Shown: positions 1 to 10,396 of the stretch, piece by piece | Layout of the letters: each line of letters opens with the position of its first letter | How positions within the stretch are numbered: the stretch's first letter is position 1 | Assembly (NCBI GenBank): GCA_001414345.1 | Contig: LLCB01000041.1 | Location: 248,001-312,000, forward strand | From: Hymenoscyphus infarciens | Lineage: Eukaryota > Ascomycota > Leotiomycetes > Helotiales > Helotiaceae | Reading direction: 5' to 3' | DNA length: 64,000 nt | Program-made: the position numbers and the translations under genes | Notes under the pieces: generated by a model | What the model was told of the DNA's origin: nothing | The model's input: the letters and a program-made list of their open reading frames with translations, nothing else | Database searches by the model: none

Positions 1-560
1 CCTCTATATGCAAGTTTCCAGTTACTTATAAGTTTTCTAATTTCCTATAAGCAACGATGAAATAATAAGATTGCTGTTTTTATACTAGCGATATATTATA
101 ATGCTTTTAATTATCTATAGGCGTGGGACTACTGTTAAGCATATTGAAACCAATCATAAATTACCTAGTGAATTTCATCCTTTACTTAAAATAACCCTTC
201 CTATAATCGTAGATAATAACTAACGAGTAATAGACAAGCCTAGGGTGTTCGGCAAAACCAACCACAATAACAGGTGTAGCAACTAGCACGAGCTATGACT
301 CCCTAATAGAGACTGATATAGACCCTGGATAACTTAATCAGCAAAGTTTTTTTTTTGGTTAATAGTACTACAAGGACTGCTATTTACGTAGAATAGAAAT
401 ATCAACTTAGAACCAGTTCACTGGCTATTAATAATTAATTTATAATATATACTTAATATTCGCTACTTTACGAAATAAATATAATTAGGCTCTCTTATTC
501 TTTGAATAGGTGAAGTTTTCTAATATCATTAGTTGTTACTTATATACTTCAAGATATCGT
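1..560. other. AT-rich, RIP-like gene-free tract
   Basis: This stretch is strongly AT-rich, with many TA steps and stop codons in every frame, like the RIP-mutated block further along the window. I see no protein motif or terminal repeat here. It probably belongs to a decayed repeat that begins outside the window. Confidence 0.5.
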
Positions 561-599
561 GCCTTTGCCCTGTTTTATAACCAGAGGAAGTCGTGTAAT

Positions 600-2060
600 C
601 CCTAGATTTGCAGCATTCTCAAACAGAAGACAGAGGATCTTATACATCTCTAATATCCTTACTTCTTACGTCTACTCTCTAATTGGCAATTCTGCCACAA
701 CTTCTCCCAGCTCCTTGCTCGTAAATGATTTCATGTTATGAAGGGGAATTACTATCTCCCCAGAGTGGTGTACGAAACGTATTTTTGTTGGAGAGTTTTC
801 GTGTAAAGACTTTGTTGTAGCTGTGACGACCATTGAGAGGGAGACAAGATCTAAGAATCCTTAGGGATTGGTAGATGTAGGGACAGCTTTCATTAGTCGG
901 GAGTAGTGAAGTAGATTATGAGTGAGATCGAGAGAGATGTTATCCTCTCTGATGATGCTAGATGGTCTGGGGACAGTCATGGGCCAGTTGCAATGTCTGT
1001 TCAACTTTTGAAGAAAGTGCTCTGAGTATCCTTTTGAGGCGGTGTATCCATCAGATCCAGAGGGTGGTGGTGAAACATTTGATAGGGAGATTTCTGATAG
1101 AATGGTCTCTTTGCAATAGCTACCGATTTGAGTTGTGGAGATGTAGTGTAATGGAATTTGGAACGGAAGAGCCATGTTTATGAGTTCTTTGGTGGATTGG
1201 AGGTTGGCTAATTTGAGAGATTGGAAGCTTTTTAGGTGGGAGACGTCAGCTCCGTTGTGGACGAGCAAATTAGAGGTGGAGAATATATTCTCCTGTCTTC
1301 GATGGAAAGTCCAAGGAGGGGTAGCCAAAAGTGGTACTAGCAGGCTCCACCCAGTTGACCAGGCCTTCGTGCCGTAAAATTATTCCCTTCGGAGCACCCG
1401 AAGAACCGCTGGTGTAAAGAATCATTGCTGGGGATTTTGAAGTCGCTGTAATTGGCAGAAGGGATGTATCCAAGGGTTTCTTTGAAACGTTGATTATGGT
1501 CAAACATTCGTCAAGCATAGGATGAATGTGATGATCGATATCCTTGTCTATAAGAACAATATTTGATTTGCAATCAATGATACTTGCTAATATACGTGAT
1601 TCCGGGATATTGAGATCCAGTGGTACGTAAATAGAGCCAATTCACGTGATGGCAAAGATAGAACAGATCCAATTTGGGGTAAGTTCTTGTAGGACTACCA
1701 CGTTTGATCCATTTTGCACTGCATAATTTTTGAGCAATGCTGCAATCTCATTCGTTCGCTTGGCCATTTGAGTGTATGTCATGAAAGTTCCTAGGGCAGT
1801 TCGGATGGCCGGAGAATCTGGTTGGTTTTCTGTTATTGCCTCAACACGACGGACAAGTGTATCTTCTCACCGTTTTTGGTAGGATGAACCCGGAATATCT
1901 ATTTAGAGCCTGTAATATGGACGGCAAGAAAATAAGAAACTTACCGTGAACTGCGACTGACACCTTGAGTAACGCGTTCCACGGGATACACGACCAGCTC
2001 ATCTAGTCTGAAGTCTGGGTGCTTCAGGAAACCCTCGATGATAGCCTCATAACTTTCCAT
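600..2060 (-). pseudogene. Relic of a PKS-NRPS / NRPS-like synthetase (C tail, A and R domains)
   Basis: Read on the minus strand, pieces of one megasynthetase appear in order. A condensation-domain tail lies at about 2060-1945 (RLDELVVYP). The start of an adenylation domain follows at about 1860-1740 (ENQPDSPAIR). The A-domain phosphate-binding core is YTSGSSGAPKG at about 1430-1390. A thioester-reductase (R) domain covers about 1300-600, with NGADVSHLK, the substrate-proximal YTASKGYSE and a late FVHHSGEIVIP. The A domain is cut shortly after its core motif and runs directly into the R domain, so the rest of A and the carrier domain are deleted. There is an in-frame TGA at 1644-1642 and a frame change near 865. 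Condensation, adenylation and reductive release together are typical of PKS-NRPS hybrids, but no PKS part is present. It cannot make a product as it stands. Confidence 0.75.
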
Positions 2061-2450
2061 GAGAAGGATTGCCTCCATTGGCTTCGAAATCGAAATCGAA
2101 ACCGTCGAGTGATGCGTCGCCAAATGGTCGAGTGACAGGGTGGGAAGGGTCGGAGGGTCCGAATGTATACCATATTTTTTGGACTGTTGCAATTGCTTCT
2201 TGGGATGAGGTGAAAGTTTGGGTTGAGGTCTCGCCTCCGAAGGAGAGGAGGATTAGCTTGTTGTGTTTTGTTTGACAGGTTTTGATATCGTTTCTGGGGA
2301 TCGTTAGTACTAGTTAGTAATGGAAGAAGTTTTTTCCACTACTTAAGGGTTTAGATTAAGGAACTGAGGTTTAAGTTGGTGGCCAAGTCTTCGAGGTCGA
2401 GGTTTACTAGGGAGGCGAGGATGATTACCTACGAAGTCAAGTCAATATTT
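2060..2450 (-). pseudogene. Fragment of a GH18 class III chitinase
   Basis: On the minus strand the segment encodes the hallmarks of a fungal class III chitinase. DIKTCQ is followed by LILLSFGGETST near 2285-2230, and the catalytic DGFDFDFE (pattern DxxDxDxE) lies near 2105-2080. Upstream, at about 2440-2370, a partial first beta strand is readable but interrupted by stops. The reading frame is lost immediately after the catalytic motif, and the next readable segment belongs to the synthetase relic in another frame. Family knowledge: these enzymes hydrolyse chitin in wall remodelling or nutrition. Only about a third of the domain remains. Confidence 0.7.
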
Positions 2451-3518
2451 TTCACATGGGTATGTTGGTCATGATACGAGATTTGAGATTCATAAGATGA
2501 GGTTCCAGCTTTTCAACGTACGGTGAACAAAGGTGCTATTAGAGTTACCATCGCTTACTTAGTTGAATCGAGTTTCTTGGGTGACATATATTTGCAATAT
2601 CCTATCAAATTCCTCTGTGTAGTAATGTCTTTATTACTGTTGCCTTTTGAATTATGCCCTGCAAGCATTATCAGTGCCCTGTCTACGGAATAAAAGGGCG
2701 GCAATACCCCTATTTTCCGGAGTCAGCGTTGGCCATTGCAGGAGATTTAAGAATATCTCGAAAGTAGAAGAAGAGTGTTTCTCGCCTCTTAAAACGAGTG
2801 GAACAGGAAAGAACTGCATCGAGAAATTGAGAAATTAACTTACCAGTATATAGCAACGTCTTTTGATGAGCCTTTATCAAAGACAGCTGATACTATTCGC
2901 TGTAGGATTGTGAATACAAAGATACACTTAAAACGCAACATTGTGAAAACGAATGTAGAAAGAATCTATTGTAGTAGGGAGTAGATAAGGAGAAATATCC
3001 AGTAAAGATAAAAATGGGGTGGGGGAAGCGACTATGAAGGACATGTTGGCTCTTTAATGGGGATTTTCTCTTGATTTGTTGGGTATGAGGAAATAGGTGC
3101 TCATGTGGAGGGCCGTAAAGCAAAAATGCCGAGTCCTAGTTGGCAAGAAACCCTTTCCACGGGGGTGAAACAATGGATATAACAGAATGGTTGAATACTT
3201 TGAGTCATGGAATGTTGGCAGATGTTAGAGTCCTGTTGCGACAAAGAACTGTAAGCAGACAACAAAAATCACCAACAACTTCGTAAGAGCCAATGAAGTT
3301 TTAACGAAGACATAGAATAGTACAGATATGATTGTGTAATTGATATTATGCGACTGGAGGTATTGGCAGTGTGCTTTGGTCTAGAGAGGAGTTCAAAGAA
3401 CAAAACCCCGAGCTGGGCAAACCTTGTAGCTCCGAGATCTATTTGGATATACACTCGTGTGTATCGGATCATCTACCCATGAATAATCTCCGAGGCCATC
3501 AAGATAATTGGCAACAGT
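2451..3518. other. Intergenic region, no gene seen
   Basis: I see no reading frame with recognisable motifs on either strand. It presumably holds the downstream sequence of the reductase gene at 3519-4499 and the decayed upstream part of the chitinase relic. Confidence 0.4.
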
Positions 3519-4499
3519 TCAACCTTGTGTCTGAGCCTTCTTGCGTCGATTACTATCATCGAGTGCCTTGATGAGAATATAAACCAAGTCCAAGTATGGA
3601 GTTGGCACTTTCTTCTCCCGTGCAGCCTTCAAAGCTCCTCCAACGATAGCCTCAACTTCCATTGGTCGCATCTCCTCGGCATCTGCCACCATACTTGGGT
3701 AGATACCATTGTGCGGGATCCGACCCTTAACTCGATCCATGAGCAATTGGGCATTGCTCTCCTGAATCTCCGAGTAACCGTGTGCTTGCGCAATGCTGAC
3801 AATCTCAAGCATGACTTTGAAGACCATCTCAGTCGCGTTTTCCGTGGATGCGAGAAGTTCGATATCCATTGAGCGTGACAAGGCGCAAAGAGGGTTCCAA
3901 GATCCGTTGACGATCAATTTGTTCCAACGTCTGCTCTGTATGTCCTCAAATATTTTGATTGTGCCCTTTCCAGCGGTGAAGGTATCTGCCAATGCAGCTA
4001 CCGATTGCTTGTGCGAGGCTGGTGCGTCTGCCGGAAACGTTCCAACCTCTAGGGTCTCCAGATTTCCATGCTTGATGAGCCCAGGTGAGATTTGCGTAAC
4101 GGGAAGGTAGATGACACCAGAGATTATGGGATTATCGGGAAAGGCCTTGACATATTCGTCTTCGATGTGAATGCCATTTTGGCAGAGCACAATCGCGGTT
4201 CGAGGGCCAACTGCCGGTTTGATGATGTCTGGTGTTGATGGAGTTGCGCCTGGCATCGCCTTGCTGCAGAGAATGATATAGTCCCATTCCGTGTCCTTTG
4301 CCTCCTCGACATTACGAACGACGCCCGGCTTGATCTGAATTCCTTGTCCCCAGATTGCAGAGTTGATTGTAAAACCATCCTTCTTCACGGCTTCGTAGTT
4401 GGATCGACAGACGGCTGTGACGCTCGCGCCGCCTTGCAGAAGAACGTATGCGTAGATGCTTCCAACGCCGCCGGCGCCGAACAGCAGGACACGAGGCAT
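3519..4499 (-). CDS. Ketopantoate reductase (ApbA/PanE) family protein
   Basis: A single-exon frame of 326 residues. It starts with a Rossmann dinucleotide motif, LLFGAGGVGSIYA, at residues 5-17. QNGI at 107-110 and the helix WNKLIVNGSWNPL at 192-204 are the family positions for NADPH and substrate contacts; Lys194 is the likely catalytic lysine. The C-terminal helical domain includes PSMVADAEEMRPMEVEAI, the usual E-x-x-x-I region. Length and architecture match 2-dehydropantoate 2-reductases, which make pantoate for coenzyme A. Fungi usually have several paralogues of unproven substrate, and this one sits among relics of secondary metabolism, so the exact substrate is open. The ATG at 4499 gives the whole Rossmann strand and no earlier in-frame start is needed. 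No break is seen. Confidence 0.88.
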   Translation of the reverse strand: MPRVLLFGAGGVGSIYAYVLLQGGASVTAVCRSNYEAVKKDGFTINSAIWGQGIQIKPGVVRNVEEAKDTEWDYIILCSKAMPGATPSTPDIIKPAVGPRTAIVLCQNGIHIEDEYVKAFPDNPIISGVIYLPVTQISPGLIKHGNLETLEVGTFPADAPASHKQSVAALADTFTAGKGTIKIFEDIQSRRWNKLIVNGSWNPLCALSRSMDIELLASTENATEMVFKVMLEIVSIAQAHGYSEIQESNAQLLMDRVKGRIPHNGIYPSMVADAEEMRPMEVEAIVGGALKAAREKKVPTPYLDLVYILIKALDDSNRRKKAQTQG

Positions 4500-4919
4500 C
4501 GTGAGGTTTGTGAGTTGAAGTTGAAGTTGAAGTTCGACATTTTGATCGAGATATTATGACTCTATCTCTTGTGGTGAACCGACAATTGGGTTGATATTCG
4601 GAAGGTGAGGGGGGGTCTTATTGGCGGGGGTACAACTGCCATATTGGCACGAACGGGCACCCGTTTCCTTTCTTCCTGAAAACCTACCTACACTTACCTG
4701 CGCCCCTTTTTTAGATTTTAATTGTTTATATCATTTTGTTATTTGTTTTGCTATTTATATTGTGTTTTATCGTATCTAAACATTGTCCTATTGGCCATAC
4801 ATCGCGTCCGTTCCAACCGTTGCTCTTTCCAGGTGGCAAGAGCCGGTCCATTAATTGCCTCAAGTCTTCCACTCTCATCTCCAAAGAGCGCGGACAAGCT
4901 TGTGCTGTGTTGGCGATGG
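4500..4919. other. Upstream region of the reductase and decayed 3' part of the EF-hand gene
   Basis: This holds the presumed promoter of the minus-strand reductase and the downstream remnant of the EF-hand relic. I see no convincing gene. Confidence 0.35.
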
Positions 4920-5137
4920 TCATTTGGCCTCTTTCTTGAAGATTGTGGGTGAGCAAATCGCTTCTTTTGGCCGATGCTCAACCACGATGGCTTTGAACTC
5001 TTCATATGACAATGTTACTTTTCCGTCCTTATCACAAGCAAGCATCATATCCTCGACCTCTGCTTCGGTAGCCAGTGTATCCAATCCTTGGATACACTCC
5101 TTCAACTCAATCATAGCAACTTCTCCCAAGCCATCTG

Positions 5138-5442
5138 AGTTTTGCTAAATCCCCTGACCCTTTTGACTAAATCGCCTGATCTAACCAAATTAGGACGTTT
5201 TCCGGTCCCGAACACTACTAAAGTGCAGAATCATATATCACTAACCCTAATCCCTAGCCCTAACCCATACCCGATCCCTAACCCTAACTAACCCTAACCT
5301 CTAGCCACTAACCCTAACCTCGAAAACCAAGTCACTATCCCTTAGAATAGAGAATTAGTGTTATACAAGCCCGATAAGAGTGCCTAATCGGGTTAGAGTC
5401 AGGCGATTTAGTCAAAAGGGTCAGGGGATTTAGCCAAAGCCA
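5138..5442. mobile_element. 305-bp MITE with long inverted repeats and 8-bp target duplication
   Basis: GCCATCTG occurs immediately on both sides (5130-5137 and 5443-5450). The ends are inverted repeats of more than 50 bp. A perfect 35-bp core begins CTAAATCCCCTGACCC, and after a one-base gap the match continues through CTAACC and ATTAGG. There is no coding capacity. An 8-bp duplication suits hAT-type transposition, but 9 bp (Mutator-like) cannot be excluded because the preceding A also matches on both sides. The interior holds telomere-like repeats. Confidence 0.85.
5242..5322. repeat. Degenerate telomere-like CCCTAA repeats inside the MITE
   Basis: About ten imperfect copies of CTAACCCTAA-type units (CCCTAA, CCCTAG, CCCATAC variants) lie here. 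CCCTAA is the common telomeric repeat of filamentous ascomycetes. Because the tract lies within a MITE it is interstitial, not a chromosome end. Confidence 0.8.
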
Positions 5443-5499
5443 GCCATCTGTGTCGAAAAACTCAAAATGTCTCAGCATAAGGTACGATACTCCCAATCC

Positions 5500-6849
5500 G
5501 TCTCCACCTCAACCCTCAACAAGCGAACTGTTCAAAAGTCAAATTCTTCGCTCCCTCAACACCCGCCATTCTGGAAATTATAGAAGCTGTAGAGAGAGGT
5601 ATGAGGTGATTTGGAACTGAAATTGCATGATTTCCAAGAGCTCTTTCTCTGGGGATAAGGAATTGGGGAGGTCTAGACCTGGTGCGTAGAGCATGATGTC
5701 TTACCTTCCCGCTTACCTTTTGAACCTATCACCATCCTTTTCCTGCCGCCAAGTATTTCTACATCGCCGATGTCAACTGGAGATATTGAGAAATATTTTC
5801 TTGGTATTCGAAAACGATACTGTTGCTGACAGGAACTGGCAGGCATCGTACATATATGAATAGGTAGAGACCGGAAGTAAGTGGTAAGAACTAGGAATTC
5901 GTTCGTCGGAAAATTTCCGACAATCCCAATGATCACATTGATGGATATCAGATTGTCAGACGGGCCATACCCGTGAATTACGTGTACACGATTGCGATTG
6001 GATTCACATTAAGAAAGCAAAAAATCGGGTATTGGATGGGGAAGTTTCCGCTTACTATCATTGTTTCTTCGTCGTTTGGCTTGGAGAAGAGCTTGGAAGA
6101 GAGTAGTGCGTGTCTTCGAAAGGACTTTCTATCAGGAGGTTCTTTCCAACACTCAATCTTCCAAACAACAACCATCTTTCAAAGGAAAGACTTCTTCCAA
6201 GTAATATCTCTTTCATCTCTTTCCAACCTCCTTAAGAACTTTTCTACCCACCTCTTCCCGTCACCCCCATTTCCACAAAGAAATAATCAGCCTCCTGAGA
6301 GTTATTCGTCTCTCAAAAACAGCACCTACCCTCGAACAATCGGGATAATATATAATATCAAGTAATATAGCGTAGCAGAAGCGCATCGGGTTTATACTAG
6401 AGGTCCCTAGGCCGAGTAAGACAGAGTTACTATACGTCTAACTCGCTACATATACTCTACTCGAGTAGTACTCGTAATGCTACTATAGTAATAATTATGA
6501 CCCCATCTACTCCAAAATACTGGCCTATAACTTTTGTAGCGTTACCTTCTTTCTCCTCTGGAAAAATTACCTACTTACATGAGCACATTCTCCATCGCTA
6601 CTTGTCTTTCTAAGCCTCTTTGAGAGGCAAGCCTAGATAGCTTATCAAACTATCTGTAGGTAACCTACAAATAGTCACACTTTTTCAAAAGCGTACTATT
6701 CGTAGGTAACCTACTAATTACAAGCTTGTCCTGCACGCCCCACTTGCCGGAAAAAACCGGCCATCCCCAAGGAAGAGAAAGAGATTCTTCAGAAAACTCA
6801 TCGTAGAGGCTCGTGGTTTTCGATGTACATGTACCTAGGTACTTCATGA
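5500..6849. other. Gene-free region with AT-rich patch
   Basis: No supported gene. Bases 6341-6540 are AT-rich with CTACTCGAGTAG-like palindromic patches. GTAGGTAACCTAC occurs twice, at 6656-6668 and 6702-6714. A 130-codon open frame at 5973-6365 on the plus strand shows no domain and has a composition unlike the genes here. Confidence 0.4.
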
Positions 6850-7195
6850 GTAAGGAATGGAAGTTTCCACGAGTAAGCTACGGGTTAATCGTTAGTAAGC
6901 TGCTGAATATTTTGCGAGCAAGGTACAATTTACGTGCAGGTAAGTCGAGGGTTACTTACGAGTAAGGTACGAAAATATTAACGAGTAAGCTGCAATTTCA
7001 CAAGTAAAATGCGAGTTGCTCGTGAGTGAGGCAGAAAATTATTAGCGAGTAAGCTGTTAAAGACCTTGCGTGTAAGCCACGAGTCAGCCACGAGTAACTG
7101 GTAAAGAGTCCGTCAGTGATACGGCGTGTAACTTGTAAGCCGTGAGTTACTTGGGAGTAAGCTGTAAAACTTCTTATAAGTAGCCACGAGTGATC
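6850..7195. repeat. Degenerate field of CGAGTAAGCTG/A motifs
   Basis: At least ten variants of the 10-12 base motif CGAGTAAGCTGC/CGAGTAAGCTAC (also CGAGTAAGGTAC and GTGTAAGCCACGAG) are spaced about 20-40 bases apart. The spacers are not conserved, so this is not a simple tandem array. A second small group of the same motif lies at 32,627-32,690. Confidence 0.65.
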
Positions 7196-7724
7196 CCATC
7201 ATAGCTAGCTAACTTAGTAAGCGAGAAAAAAAGCCATTCCGATAAACAAGTCATTGATTATAATCATTCTCTTCTCTTTATCTAGGTAACAGAGGCTTTT
7301 TATTTCATCTATCTTAATAAACTCGATTTCTGGAAACTTAATAAACGAAAATTCAGTTCAAGTTAAAAAATTTTCTCGTTTTTCTTATATTTATTTCCTA
7401 TAACTTGAGACCTTATGAAGCGACACCCAAACATTGTTCTATGAAAGGTCGGGGAAATATGTAATCAATTCCCGTGAAGTTCTTGTCGTCGATTTTGGTG
7501 GACGGTGGGTGCGGGGGGGGTGATATTTACTTCACTTTTTTATCCGCCGCCACGGCGGAAGCGGGTTAATGTTCATCCTAAGTCACATGTTGTGGCGTTT
7601 TCCCTCGTCGCGTTTCAAAAATAGCTTCAATCTAGAAGAGCCAGAGTACGAGTACGGTATCTTGAGGTTTCCAAACCAATCTCCTCCCCTCACCAACTTA
7701 TTCCAACCCAAGAAAGCAACCAAG

Positions 7725-8555
7725 ATGCCCTCCAATTCCTCCAAACGAACGTTCGATTCCCTATCGACGCCCAATGGCAACGAACTGCCTTCGCGCCCCT
7801 CGCCCAACAAAAAATCGCGCGTCGCGAACGATCCTCCTCTCTGGGAGATGATCACTGGTCTCCAGCCATTGGAAATCTCAACAATCCTCTACAACATCTG
7901 CTCCGAAGATCCTTCACGCGCCAATCTCGTACGATCCGCACATGCCGCTCGACTAGCTGAAGAGCGCAAACGTCCTCCCGCGAATTTCGACTCGATTTCG
8001 AAAGATTGCTGGCATACTCTCAATACGAAGTACAAACGATTATCTTGCTCGAAACAATGCGATGTCATGGGCGATATCGACGATGTTCTCAATAGCAGTA
8101 TATCTGCCATTTTAGAGAAATCAGGACCGGAAACAAGGTGGGAGACGCGACGGAATGCGCTGGAGGTGTTGAGGAAGATTAGCAAGAGCATTATGCTTTG
8201 CGATGAACAGCAGATTAGGCATGAGTTGATGAAGGATAATGTTATGTTGACTTCATTTGCGGAAGCTATGCTGGGCTTGGCGCAGGCCATGACTGCAGAG
8301 GAGAGGGAGAGGTATAAAGATGAGGGATTGTATGAGAAATTGGTGGAGTTGCAGACGGAGTGTGAGTGGGAGTATGATATGCCAGGACTGAGGGAGATAT
8401 ATGAGCTGTTTGATGGAGATCTGGGGGACGATGACGGCGACGACGAAGAAGAAAATGGCCGAATCATAAGTTCGTCGAAGCCAGCACAATCATCTCCCAG
8501 GCCTGCAACACCACCCCAACGGACTCGAGTATTCAGTGTCATTGAACTTGACTGA
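7725..8555 (+). CDS. Unrecognised nuclear-type protein, helical, with acidic C-terminal region
   Basis: An intron-free frame of 276 residues from the ATG at 7725, which has A at -3. The frame is open further upstream to 7569, but that part is not conserved-looking. The N-terminus is low-complexity with a probable nuclear localisation signal (PNKKSR, residues 26-31). Residues 40-235 look helical, with pairs such as LQPLEISTILYNIC and WHTLNTKYKRL. Near residue 240 there is an acidic DGDLGDDDGDDEEE stretch, and a short Pro/Ser tail ends the protein. The helical part reminds me weakly of the Cut8/STS1 nuclear proteasome tethering family, but I would not name it that without a profile search. It stands alone between the repeat field and the transcription factor. 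Confidence 0.75.
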   Translation: MPSNSSKRTFDSLSTPNGNELPSRPSPNKKSRVANDPPLWEMITGLQPLEISTILYNICSEDPSRANLVRSAHAARLAEERKRPPANFDSISKDCWHTLNTKYKRLSCSKQCDVMGDIDDVLNSSISAILEKSGPETRWETRRNALEVLRKISKSIMLCDEQQIRHELMKDNVMLTSFAEAMLGLAQAMTAEERERYKDEGLYEKLVELQTECEWEYDMPGLREIYELFDGDLGDDDGDDEEENGRIISSSKPAQSSPRPATPPQRTRVFSVIELD

Positions 8556-10396
8556 ATCGATATCGACTTTTTAACGGAATACTTTCTCGCCAAAATTTAT
8601 AAGCCCGACTTTTGAACACGCAGTTTGGTACTTCAGTTGGTCACATTTCTTCGATCATAGAACAATTTATTGTATCTTGGGGGCGCAGAAGTGGTGTTGG
8701 TTCGTGAGCTTTAAGCCACTTGCTTAACAGCTCGCTACAATCGCCAGATGTACAACATTCTCCTTTACTTTGTATAATATGAGATATGTACAGTCCGCAA
8801 AGTCCCTGAGATGCCCTCAAATGGTATTCAGTTAGCTGAGAACGGACTGACAACAGATGATGTTTCCATTCTCACAATGATTACAAATCCATGATGAAAA
8901 CTATATATTATCCCGTCACCCAAAGAAAACACCCATGTTTCATGCTCATGAGCCATCCGAAAGTTCGGGATATCGATCAACGAATCACAAATGGACGAAT
9001 ATAAAACATCCTTCACTCAATCAAGGAAGGGAACTCAGGGAAGAGCGTTGATTCGGATTCTGCGGACACATAGGGCGACGGAGCTGACCTCCATACCCCC
9101 CCTTAATGTCTGTAGACGCACAGACATTTTCACAGCCCAACTACCCTTGCACATGAAAGACAATACCAGGGAGGGGGAGAGGGGAGAGTGAAAGTTGAAA
9201 ACCACTGAAACTCTATTAGTCTTGGAACCGCGTAATTCTTACTTCGCCTCTGGCGAAATCAAGGTTAAACAGGGGGGGGGACACTTTATATACTTTTCAG
9301 GGGGGGTTTTGGTGGCAAGACATCGCCCCATTTGGATAGCCTTCGTCACGCCTGGGACGAAATACAGGCCAATTTTCGAACACTCCAGGTCAAATGAGCC
9401 TTTTGAATGGCTGGGGTTTGAACTCTAAAGACTGGTGCCTGCCCAGAACTGATTCAACTGAATTACCTTACAACGTATGAGCATTGAGCCATCGTTTCTT
9501 GCTGGGAACCATCTGGATGAGTTCCTCAAGAAAATGTTTGACATGACACTGTTGGGCGTAGAGCCTTGGCAACAGCCTTGGAACGTGAACTCAGTTGGCT
9601 GGCTTCATGCGAAAGGACCCGATGTATCTCCGTACAGTACTTACTGTATGTAAGTACATGCGGATTCGAATTGGCTCGGCTCCCTCCGGCTCCTACGAGT
9701 AATCCAGACGTGCCCAGAATGCCCAGAATGCCAGAATGAGGGAGGCATAAACAACCCGATTGGCGAACGCATGTTTAAGCTTTATATGAAGCTGTTGATG
9801 GCGGAAAATCTGTCAAAATCTGGCTTTGCCTGGGCTGGCTTGAGGAGGAAAGATTCCTCGTGGTGTTCGAGAAGGGTGGCACGGATCATCCCTCCGGTCA
9901 AAGGCTAACCTGGGACATTTGAAGCTAGATTTGTCATGTTGCTCACGTATCTCTATCTGCTTTGTACCCTGCAGTGGAGGTGGCAGCAAGAACTACCTAG
10001 GTACGGAGGTAACTACTCGTGACTCTTGAAGTATCTAGCGTCTCTTCACCCGGCCGTCACCAAACTACCTAATATATCATCGATGACCGACGACGCTTGC
10101 TACCCGACACCTCCAGGTTCTGACCACCCCTTTCGCAACCAACGAATAATAAACAATAAAATACTTTCGGTGCCGTGTCGGATTTTCATACTATCCGAGT
10201 CCCGCGTAAGGCCCGCAGCTGCCGGGAACACTCAACTCAACTACCTAGGCTCGGGCTTGCAAACCTCAACCAGGACGACGTCAACTCCCCTCGAAGCCTT
10301 TCCACCACCCCAAGTGCTGCTTTCCCGGAGAGTTTGTTTCGCAACTGCACCCGCTCGCACCTCAGCGATTTCAAGACCAAACAATTCACGAAAGGA
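8556..10396. other. Intergenic region upstream of the transcription factor
   Basis: There are homopolymer G runs near 9275-9310 but no supported gene. It presumably contains the promoter and 5' leader of the Zn2Cys6 gene. The frame at 10,175-10,396 continues upstream of my chosen start but is low-complexity. Confidence 0.4.

Larger units (their letters stand above)
4920..5499 (-). pseudogene. EF-hand (calmodulin-like) gene broken by an inserted element
   Basis: On the minus strand the sequence up to about 5450 reads MLRHFEFFDTDG, then breaks. It resumes at about 5137 as DGLGEVAMIELKE and continues to a second loop, DKDGKVTLSYEEF, near 5010. Removing the intervening 305 bp and one copy of the 8-bp duplication restores a textbook EF-hand loop, with acidic residues at positions 1, 3 and 12 and Gly at 6. 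The second loop has Val where Gly is normal at position 6. The remaining frame is calmodulin/caltractin-like, but neither gene end can be set. It is inactive because the insertion falls inside a calcium-binding loop. Confidence 0.75.

Noticed and set aside
5242..5322. Chromosome end or telomere-fusion point
   Set aside because: The repeats are degenerate, short and wholly inside a transposable element, with normal sequence on both sides.
5130..5450. 4-bp (CCAT) target duplication for the MITE
   Set aside because: Possible if the inverted repeat starts CTG, but the rebuilt EF-hand loop needs the 8-bp version.
5973..6365. 130-codon plus-strand frame as a gene
   Set aside because: Phe/Ser-rich with no motif, flanked by AT-rich decayed sequence and lacking promoter or intron signals.
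6850..7195. CRISPR-like array
   Set aside because: Repeats are degenerate and unevenly spaced, and the host is a eukaryote.
7569..7724. Upstream start for the gene at 7725
   Set aside because: The extra 52 residues look like translated leader, and the ATG at 7725 has the better context and begins the low-complexity N-terminus expected.
9400..9485. tRNA-like segment with GAGTTCAAACCCC on the minus strand
   Set aside because: The T-arm stem and acceptor ends do not pair, and no proper D or anticodon arm can be drawn.
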